NCBI GenBank assembly: GCA_018814965.1
Contig: JAHIYS010000132.1
Coordinates: 1-7,248 of the forward strand
Reading direction: 5' to 3'
DNA length: 7,248 bases
Source of the DNA: Gammaproteobacteria bacterium
GTDB taxonomy: Bacteria; Pseudomonadota; Gammaproteobacteria; UBA9339
Every line of letters starts with the position of its first letter. The first letter of the stretch is position 1. This document shows positions 1 through 4,895 of the stretch, in pieces. The notes beneath the pieces were generated by a model, which worked only from the letters and a program-made list of their open reading frames with translations, made no database searches and was not told the DNA's origin. The position numbers and the translations under genes were made by a program.

Positions 1-1
1 G

Positions 2-814
2 GTAGAGGAAAAAGAGGAGTTGTATCAAGAGAATGAGAATTCAATAAAAGATTGTAAGGAAGAATCTAAAAATCTTTTAGATAGTCTCGATAGAACTATG
101 GTCAAGGTAGATGTCTTGAGCGATAGAGTTGATAAATCAATTGATGCTGCTTCATCTCTTATATCAAAAGCCCAAAATGAATTAAATTGGCGTCAGGCAC
201 AGGGGCATAAAGCCAGTGATACAGCTGAGGGATTAAAAGAAAAAGATGGTATTGAATATACAGCTGATTCAAAAATAGGTTCGAAGTCAGAAGAATTAGA
301 GTTATGGATAACCTTAGTGGCGACACAACTAAACCGTCCGATCGAAGAGGTTAAGGCGCAGGTAGAAAAAGAGGGTGGAGAATCCTTTGTCAAAAATACT
401 AAAGAAAGCCTAGAAAAAACCCACCAAGAGCTCCAAGAAACCATATCCAAAAGTAAAACCGAGCTTGAGTCTGTGGATGTAAGAATTAAGGAGCTTAATC
501 AAGAGTTGATTGATATACGCGCAAAAATGTTCATTGCTGGTGAAGATGAGGCGCCAAAGCTAGAACAACAAGAAGCGGCCAAACTAGAAGAGAAAGTTGG
601 ACTAGAAGAAAAACATAAAGGGATAGAAAAGCAGATAGGCAATGACGAGAAACAACTAATTGGGATAGAAAGACAGTTAAAAGATTTAGAAAATAAGAAG
701 TTACCAACCGCTACAATTTCAGAAAAACAAACCCAAGATAAAGATATAAAGTTAGATAACACCGAGAAAGAACCTGAGGAAGAGAATAAAAAGGATATAA
801 CAAATGGACCTTGA
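2..814 (+). CDS. Coiled-coil protein of unknown function, 5' partial
   Basis: I do not recognise this family. The frame is open from base 2 to the TGA at 812-814, so the gene probably begins left of the window. A TTG at 20 is possible as a start, but the AGAGGAG before it touches the codon with no spacer, so it is more likely internal coding. Counting from base 20, the protein is about 264 residues and very rich in Glu, Lys and Gln. It has heptad-like stretches at about 15-55, 127-170 and 180-226. No signal peptide or membrane segment is visible in this part. The region around 93-125 (WITLVATQLNRP onward) is less charged and may be a small folded unit. The tail (about 243-260) is acidic, with clustered Glu at 249-255, which resembles the E-block seen near the C-terminus of some Dot/Icm type IV substrates; that link is inference only. 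The next gene lies 73 bases downstream on the same strand. Confidence 0.72.
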   Translation, partial: VEEKEELYQENENSIKDCKEESKNLLDSLDRTMVKVDVLSDRVDKSIDAASSLISKAQNELNWRQAQGHKASDTAEGLKEKDGIEYTADSKIGSKSEELELWITLVATQLNRPIEEVKAQVEKEGGESFVKNTKESLEKTHQELQETISKSKTELESVDVRIKELNQELIDIRAKMFIAGEDEAPKLEQQEAAKLEEKVGLEEKHKGIEKQIGNDEKQLIGIERQLKDLENKKLPTATISEKQTQDKDIKLDNTEKEPEEENKKDITNGP

Positions 815-842
815 TCGCGGGAGCATATTTTAAGATTGTAGT

Positions 843-856
843 TTATTTATAAATAA
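843..856. promoter_or_regulatory. AT-only perfect palindrome with possible -10 box
   Basis: TTATTTATAAATAA is a perfect 14-base palindrome about 30 bases before the next start codon. It contains TATAAA at 848-853, which could serve as a -10 element, but I see no convincing -35 at the right distance. It may be promoter sequence for the secreted-protein gene at 888, or simply AT-rich spacer. The 73-base gap between the two genes fits either a separate promoter or read-through. Confidence 0.25.
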
Positions 857-875
857 TAAATTTAACCTTTAAACC

Positions 876-882
876 AAGGGGG
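876..882 (+). promoter_or_regulatory. Ribosome binding site for the gene at 888
   Basis: AAGGGGG lies 5 bases before the ATG at 888. It is the only strong Shine-Dalgarno-like site in front of a gene in this window and supports this start codon, which also places a signal peptide exactly at the N-terminus. Confidence 0.7.
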
Positions 883-887
883 TAGTT

Positions 888-1886
888 ATGTTAAACCTAA
901 ACCAAATATTTTATCCGCTTAAAAAGGCAACAATAGCGATGCTATTTATTATGCCAGTATCTAGTTATGCCCAACCAACCGTTACATCCGAGGACGTGGA
1001 TCTTATCTGTTGTACCGCTGAAACTTGTCCCACGACCTTTACGAGCAAAGGGGAGCCGGGTGTTCAACAGGGGGTTACTGTAAAAGGGGTGAGATTAGAG
1101 CCCAATGAGGAAGTAGTGACTATGTATGATGGTGCTCCAGGTTTTGAGGATTGGTTTAGTGATTTGCGAAAAATGCCAGATAAAGCAAATGCCATGGGGA
1201 TATTTAAGAGGTCTAGTGCAGCATCAAGTGCTAGTACAAGCATTTTAGTAGATTGTTCAAGCGCTGGGAGTGTTGAAGTTGTTAGAGGTGTAGGAGATAG
1301 TATTGTCTGTCCAGTAGGAGATAGTATTAAATTAAAACAAGATCACCTAAAATGTACCGAAGGCCACACCCCAAGCATGGTAGTAACGCTAACGAAGACG
1401 AAGGAAGAATCTCCAGAATTAGCGGCGTTGCGAGCAAGAAGAGCTGAGTTGATGGAGAAGCGTGATCGCAAGATAGAAGAAAATCGTCTTTTAGGAGAAG
1501 AAATCCGAGCTGATCATCAAAGAATTGCAGTTACAGATCAAGAAATAGAAGCGCTTAAAGAGGAGGTTATAAAAGGAATTTTAGAAAGCGATTCGATGCA
1601 AGAGTTTTTAAGAGGGGAATTTGGGAGTGTTTTATCTAAAATTGTGCCTGAAGTTGTTCGTGAAGCTATGGAAGATGAAAGCATAGTGGATCGCCAAGGA
1701 TTTATTGATCGTGCTAAACGCCTATTAGAGTTGAGATTGCGTGCTCTAAATATTAATCCTAGTGCCAATCAAAATCAAAGGGTAAATGCTGTGCGGGAAG
1801 GGGAAAATAGAGGTAGGAGAGGAATATTAGGTCGGTTAGGAAGAGGACTGCATACAGCAGTAAAAACAGCAACTCCACGATCATAG
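888..1886 (+). CDS. Secreted Cys-containing coiled-coil protein, unknown function
   Basis: A 332-residue protein of no family I recognise. The N-terminus is a standard Sec signal peptide: Lys12-Lys13, a hydrophobic core at about 14-24, and a likely signal peptidase I site after Ala28 (SSYA|QP). No lipobox Cys follows, so it should be released to the periplasm or beyond. The part after the signal peptide has six Cys (41, 42, 47, 123, 141, 156), all in the first half, suggesting disulfides in an N-terminal domain of about 30-170. An 8-residue near-repeat (VGDSIVCP / VGDSIKLK, about 136-151) is encoded by a perfect 15-base direct repeat at 1290-1304 and 1314-1328. Residues about 175-230 are a charged coiled coil. 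The stretch 232-288 looks alpha-helical, and the tail (298-319) is Arg/Gly-rich (RGRRGILGRLGRG). The ribosome site at 876-882 fixes the start. A cell-envelope or host-directed role is possible but not shown. Confidence 0.8.
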   Translation: MLNLNQIFYPLKKATIAMLFIMPVSSYAQPTVTSEDVDLICCTAETCPTTFTSKGEPGVQQGVTVKGVRLEPNEEVVTMYDGAPGFEDWFSDLRKMPDKANAMGIFKRSSAASSASTSILVDCSSAGSVEVVRGVGDSIVCPVGDSIKLKQDHLKCTEGHTPSMVVTLTKTKEESPELAALRARRAELMEKRDRKIEENRLLGEEIRADHQRIAVTDQEIEALKEEVIKGILESDSMQEFLRGEFGSVLSKIVPEVVREAMEDESIVDRQGFIDRAKRLLELRLRALNINPSANQNQRVNAVREGENRGRRGILGRLGRGLHTAVKTATPRS

Positions 1887-1894
1887 TGTTAACA

Positions 1895-2047
1895 GAAGGG
1901 GTCAAATCCTTACAATCGACAACGCTATTTGAAAGAAGGGGTCAGACCCTTATAGTTGACAACGATGTACAAGATGTATTGCTAAGGAGGTTGTCAAGTA
2001 TAAGGGTCTGACCCCTTCATTTACAAGTATAAGGGTCTGACCCCTTC
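1895..2047. repeat. Cluster of four palindromic-core repeats in inverted pairs
   Basis: Four copies of one unit: forward at 1895-1923 and 1935-1963, reverse at 1990-2018 and 2024-2047 (the last lacks the outer 5 bases). The core AAGGGGTCAGACCCTT is itself nearly palindromic with one bulged G. Copies 2 and 3 are inverted and match at 28 of 29 positions by hand count, giving a very stable potential hairpin around a 26-base loop. Copy 1 differs from copy 2 at 5 of 29 positions. A related core, GTCAGACCCC, recurs at 7208-7217. The architecture resembles REP/REPIN elements mobilised by RAYT (IS200-like) transposases; no such gene is in the window, so that is inference. The hairpin could also stop transcription arriving from the gene ending at 1886. 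Confidence 0.8.
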
Positions 2048-2052
2048 ATTTA
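1995..2052 (+). repeat. Perfect 29-base tandem duplication
   Basis: Bases 1995-2023 and 2024-2052 are identical and directly adjacent. Each unit spans most of one reverse-oriented repeat copy plus ATTTA. Perfect identity points to a recent slippage or unequal-exchange event, and the copy number may vary between strains. Confidence 0.85.
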
Positions 2053-2118
2053 CCTTTTTTACCATGCGAAATTTTTTAAATTTCCGCGACCTTATCTATA
2101 AAATAAACGTATATATAT

Positions 2119-2144
2119 CATTTGATTAGCTTGCTGATCAAATG
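2119..2144. terminator. AT-rich hairpin, weak terminator or operator
   Basis: CATTTGATTAGC and GCTGATCAAATG form 12-base arms with one G-T pair and are separated by two bases; in RNA a slightly larger loop would form. On the plus strand the hairpin is followed by only four T (2145-2148), so it is a weak intrinsic terminator candidate. Its position about 43 bases before the -35 of the next promoter would also suit a regulator-binding site. I cannot choose between the two from sequence. Confidence 0.35.
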
Positions 2145-2186
2145 TTTTACTTTAAGCTATCTTGGGTCTTGGTGGTGACCCCATCT

Positions 2187-2215
2187 TTGTAATCATTGTC
2201 ATAATCTGTTATAAA
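2187..2215 (+). promoter_or_regulatory. Sigma-70 promoter of the desuccinylase-like/MFS operon
   Basis: The -35 TTGTAA (2187-2192, 4 of 6 consensus) and -10 TATAAA (2210-2215) are separated by exactly 17 bases, with a TG at 2207-2208 giving an extended -10. Transcription would begin near 2222, leaving a leader of only about 24 bases before the ATG at 2246. No Shine-Dalgarno is evident in that leader. Confidence 0.55.
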
Positions 2216-2245
2216 CGATACTCCAATCAATAATGACCACCTAAT

Positions 2246-3292
2246 ATGAAGCAACAGAAAATTAAAGTCGGAGATACGTATGTTCATCCTGGAGAAACCG
2301 CTTCTTTAGCTCTTCCCATGCCAGAAGTTTACTCCTGTACTCCCATGTATATGCCAGTAAAAATTGCTCACGGCAAGAATTCTGGACCATGTTTGGTTGT
2401 ATTTTCAACGATTTATGGTAATGAATTAAATGGTATAGAAATTATTAATCGCTTAATGTCAGAGAGTTGTCTAGAGAACCTTTCAGGGACAATCATTGCG
2501 GTACCAGTAATTAACGTTTTTGGTATGGTGCATTACCCAAAGAAACTGCCTACTGGAAATTCACTGGAGTTTTGTTTTCCAGGAGACCCAAATGGTGCTT
2601 ATGGTGATCGAGTGGCATATTTACTGACAGAGGAGATCTTTAAAAAAGCAAACTATTGTATCGATATTAAGGTGGGTGCGGATCATAACGATAAATTACC
2701 CCAGGTCTATTGCAGTTATAGCGACCAAGAGACTAAATCATTAGCTAGGTGTTTTCAGGCACCAGTTATCACTGAAGTTGAAGTACAGCAAAAATCTATC
2801 CGTTCTCTGCTTGAAAGCATGAGTGTGCCATTTATTGTTTATGAAGCAGGTGAAGCATTGCGTTTTAACGAATCTGCTATTAACACCGGTGTTCACGGAA
2901 TTCTAAATGTCATGCATTGCTTAAAAATGATTGAAAAACATGATAACAATGTCAGCGTTGCTCCAGTGTTTTCTCAGCAACAAGCGTGGTTTGTTTCACC
3001 AAGAAGTGGCATTTTTAAGGCAACTGTTGGTTTAGGTGAAAGAATTAAAAAGGGTCAAGAGATGGGTAAAATAGCTGATCCATTTAGCCCTGATTTTGAC
3101 CAAACCGTCTATGCTGATAATGACGCCATTGTTGTGGGAATAAATACCCATCCTTTGGTCTATGAAGGGCAACCAATTGTCAAGCTGGCCTCATTTATAG
3201 ATAATAACCGCGCCGAGACCGCAATAGGGCAGTGGGAGGAAGCACAAGAAGAGCTTAGTAGCGATGATGCCAACAATAAAACTCATAAATGA
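2246..3292 (+). CDS. Succinylglutamate desuccinylase/aspartoacylase-family protein lacking zinc ligands
   Basis: A 348-residue cytosolic-looking protein of the AstE/AspA branch of the M14 zinc carboxypeptidase fold. Family members hydrolyse N-acyl amino acids or related amides. Landmarks in order: GNELNGIEI (58-66, usual HGDExNGIEI), GTIIAVPVIN (81-90), FPG (111-113), LPQV (151-154), YEAGEALRF (199-207) and GILNVM (218-223). A C-terminal barrel-sandwich region (about 245-315, with GIFKATVGLGERIKKGQ) is typical of the larger members. Length is normal and there is no frameshift. The active site is changed: the first zinc His is Tyr57, Glu60 remains, the DLNR motif is SLEF (106-109), and the third zinc ligand in DLHTG is Lys142 (DIKVG). 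The usual Arg after LPQ is replaced as well. Classic zinc hydrolase activity is therefore doubtful; it may be a binding or regulatory pseudoenzyme. The stop codon overlaps the start of an MFS transporter, so the two are probably made together. The family is clear; the function is unknown. Confidence 0.88.
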   Translation: MKQQKIKVGDTYVHPGETASLALPMPEVYSCTPMYMPVKIAHGKNSGPCLVVFSTIYGNELNGIEIINRLMSESCLENLSGTIIAVPVINVFGMVHYPKKLPTGNSLEFCFPGDPNGAYGDRVAYLLTEEIFKKANYCIDIKVGADHNDKLPQVYCSYSDQETKSLARCFQAPVITEVEVQQKSIRSLLESMSVPFIVYEAGEALRFNESAINTGVHGILNVMHCLKMIEKHDNNVSVAPVFSQQQAWFVSPRSGIFKATVGLGERIKKGQEMGKIADPFSPDFDQTVYADNDAIVVGINTHPLVYEGQPIVKLASFIDNNRAETAIGQWEEAQEELSSDDANNKTHK

Positions 3293-4563
3293 TTTCTAGA
3301 AAGAATAAAATAAGCATTATGGGTGCGATCGTATGTACGATCTTGGCCATATTTTTTATGTATGAATTTCTTTTGCGTACAATTGTTGGTACGTTTCAGA
3401 TAGAGATTCAAACTACCTTAGGCTTGTCGCTAATTACATTTGCTGTGATTAGTTCAAGTGCATATCAGCTTGCATATGGTTTTATGCAGATTCCGGTTGG
3501 TTTTATTGTTAGGCGTTTTGGATTGAAAAAAACCGCTTTTTTAGCCACTACTTTATGTGCAATATCCGCTATGCTTTTTGGGTTATCCTCTTCATTTGCA
3601 GATGCATTAATTTATCGTATTGTTATGGGTCTCGGCTCCTCATTTGGATTTATATGTTTATTGGTAGCTGTATATGAATGGATGCCTAGGCAACATTTAG
3701 GGCTGTTTATAGGGTTAGCGCAATTTATCGGTACAACTGGACCAATGATTGCTGGTGGACCAGTTAATGTTCTTATACAAGATGGTTATGGATTTAAATC
3801 AGTATTTACTGCTATAGGAATTATTGGGTTTATTATTGCAGCATTAATTTTAGTTTTAGTAAAAAATAATGTGGCAAACAAACCTAATGAGGTCAGATAT
3901 ATTGCCTATCAGGAACCAGTGTGGACGAGTATGAAAAAAATATTTCAGCTCAAACAGACTTGGTATATTGCGATTTTTTCAGGTAGTGTGTTTTTTGCAA
4001 TTGAATATTTATCAGAAAATGAAGGGATGATCTTTCTCAGAACTGCTGGTTATAGCGCGAAACTAGCTGCCTATATGATTTCACTGTCTTGGTTTGGACA
4101 TGCTATTGGTTGCCCTTTATTGGGCTTTATTTCCGATCGTATTCAACGACGTAAAGTTGTTATGATTATCGCTGCGTCCTCAGCTTTATTCGGAGTATGC
4201 TGTATTTTTTATCTAACTCATATTCAACCATTAATGATGCTTGGATTTTTGATGCTTGGTATTGGCGCAGCTGGGCAAAGTGTTGGATTTGTAACTATTG
4301 CTGAAGAATGCCAAAAACAATATGTGGCGGCTGGTATGGGTTTTAATAACTCTATGCTTATGATTTTTCCTGCATCGCTAGGACCTATAATTGGATTTTT
4401 GCTTACTTCCATATCTGGTGGTAAGAACGAAGGTTTTAGTATGGCAGAATTTCATTTAGGCTTTTCGGTGATTGTTGCTTTTGTTGCAGTTGCTTTAATT
4501 ATGGCTGTATTTTTTATTCGGGAAACTTTTTGTAAGCCCCAGAAAGAAATATTGATTTGTTAA
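3289..4563 (+). CDS. MFS transporter, 12 TM, operon partner
   Basis: A 424-residue inner-membrane permease of the major facilitator superfamily. The sequence alternates hydrophobic segments consistent with 12 helices and has a central cytosolic loop at about 192-222. The loop 2-3 signature is GFIVRRFGLKK (71-81), lacking the usual Asp, and its counterpart in the second half is GFISDRIQRRK (279-289), which keeps Asp283. The N-terminal FFMYEFLLRT (22-31) and QIPVGF (67-72) resemble a group of MFS proteins that I associate with Legionella and Coxiella; the substrate of those is mostly unknown. Glu239 and Glu243-Glu245 near a helix of the second half could bind a charged substrate or couple protons. 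The ATG overlaps the upstream TGA (ATGA) with no ribosome site of its own, indicating translational coupling to the desuccinylase-like protein. The pairing suggests uptake or export of an N-acyl amino acid or similar compound, which is inference. Confidence 0.9.
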   Translation: MISRKNKISIMGAIVCTILAIFFMYEFLLRTIVGTFQIEIQTTLGLSLITFAVISSSAYQLAYGFMQIPVGFIVRRFGLKKTAFLATTLCAISAMLFGLSSSFADALIYRIVMGLGSSFGFICLLVAVYEWMPRQHLGLFIGLAQFIGTTGPMIAGGPVNVLIQDGYGFKSVFTAIGIIGFIIAALILVLVKNNVANKPNEVRYIAYQEPVWTSMKKIFQLKQTWYIAIFSGSVFFAIEYLSENEGMIFLRTAGYSAKLAAYMISLSWFGHAIGCPLLGFISDRIQRRKVVMIIAASSALFGVCCIFYLTHIQPLMMLGFLMLGIGAAGQSVGFVTIAEECQKQYVAAGMGFNNSMLMIFPASLGPIIGFLLTSISGGKNEGFSMAEFHLGFSVIVAFVAVALIMAVFFIRETFCKPQKEILIC

Positions 4564-4594
4564 TGTTCAAATTCTGAAATATTTTACTTTTTTC

Positions 4595-4712
4595 TCTCAT
4601 ACTGGCGAAAACCGGTATCCAGAAATTTAATCAATTAGTGGAAGTTGTAATGTGGCTGTTACAATCTGAAAATATTGCATCCCGGATCCCGCGGTTTTCG
4701 CCGCGGGATGAC
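4595..4712. repeat. REPIN-like pair of inverted hairpin repeats
   Basis: The left head at 4599-4618 folds as ATACTGG-CGAAAA-CCGGTAT, with CTGG/CCAG at 4602-4622 as an alternative. The right head at 4686-4709 folds as ATCCCGCGG-TTTTCG-CCGCGGGAT, a perfect 9-base stem. The two loops are reverse complements, and both heads share GGCGAAAACCG when the right one is read on the minus strand, so they are inverted copies facing each other across about 60 bases. The outer ends also correspond (CTCATAC on the left, GTCATCCC on the right read in reverse). This fits a non-autonomous, palindrome-ended interspersed repeat of the kind common in Coxiella- and Rickettsia-like genomes. Confidence 0.7.
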
Positions 4713-4741
4713 AAATTTTATTAGTGGAAGTAGTAATATAG
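4634..4741 (+). repeat. Direct repeat of the hairpin tail, two diverged copies
   Basis: The 22-base segments at 4634-4655 and 4720-4741 match at 19 positions (ATTAGTGGAAGT start). Each sits a few bases after one of the hairpin heads and an AAATTT stretch. The 86-base offset suggests a head-plus-tail unit duplicated once, with one hairpin later inverted or converted. Confidence 0.6.
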
Positions 4742-4827
4742 AAATTTTCTGATTCTGGCTAATCATGTGGTTGTATTTTTAGTACAACAGTAAGTAAAAC
4801 AGAGCGGAATTAGACGGGTTTTATGAG

Positions 4828-4855
4828 TTTATTGTGGGTAAAAATCTGGTATAAT
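4828..4855 (+). promoter_or_regulatory. Extended -10 promoter of the DedA-PAP2-LssY gene
   Basis: A perfect extended -10, TGGTATAAT, lies at 4847-4855. The best -35 candidate is TTTATT at 4828-4833 with 16-base spacing, which is weak, but an extended -10 can compensate. Transcription would start near 4861-4863. This gives a leader of about 33 bases to the ATG at 4896, or about 21 bases to the TTG at 4884. Confidence 0.6.
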
Positions 4856-4895
4856 CAGCGCACTTAAAATACTAATCATAACTTTGGTTGAAACT

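Larger units (their letters stand above)
1887..2245. other. 359-base non-coding region: repeats, hairpin, promoter
   Basis: No convincing reading frame is present on either strand. From left to right the region holds four copies of a GGGTCAGACCC-core repeat (1895-2047), a 12-base-arm hairpin (2119-2144), and a promoter for the downstream operon (2187-2215). A weak 5-base inverted repeat GGGTC/GACCC at 2164-2181 may be a decayed relic of the same repeat family. Confidence 0.75.
4564..4883. other. 320-base intergenic region with REPIN-like element and promoter
   Basis: No coding potential is apparent. It contains two inverted hairpins (4595-4712), a duplicated tail segment (4634-4655 and 4720-4741), a small GTTGTA/TACAAC inverted repeat at 4770-4788, and an extended -10 promoter near its right end. 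No clear intrinsic terminator follows the MFS stop codon; the repeat hairpins may take that role. Confidence 0.7.

Noticed and set aside
20..22. TTG at 20 as the true start of the first gene
   Set aside because: The frame is open to the left edge and the AGAGGAG abuts the codon with no spacing, so a start outside the window is more likely.
193..450. Minus-strand open frame opposite the coiled-coil gene
   Set aside because: It is low-complexity Ser/Phe-rich sequence, the mirror of Glu/Lys codons, with no ribosome site; it is a shadow of the plus-strand gene.
1887..2060. Repeat cluster as a CRISPR array
   Set aside because: Copies occur in both orientations, two are adjacent without a spacer, spacing is irregular and no cas genes are nearby.
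2164..2181. GGGTC/GACCC inverted repeat as a fifth copy of the 1895-2047 repeat
   Set aside because: Only 5-base arms match and the centre differs, so it is mentioned only as a possible relic.
4770..4788. GTTGTA/TACAAC inverted repeat as an operator or terminator
   Set aside because: The arms are only 6 bases, the loop is AT-rich, there is no T-run afterwards and it is about 60 bases from the promoter; chance is sufficient in AT-rich DNA.
4884..4895. TTG at 4884 as the start of the DedA-PAP2-LssY protein
   Set aside because: It adds only MVET, has no Shine-Dalgarno and sits very close to the predicted transcription start; the ATG at 4896 is the simpler choice, though both starts lack a strong ribosome site.
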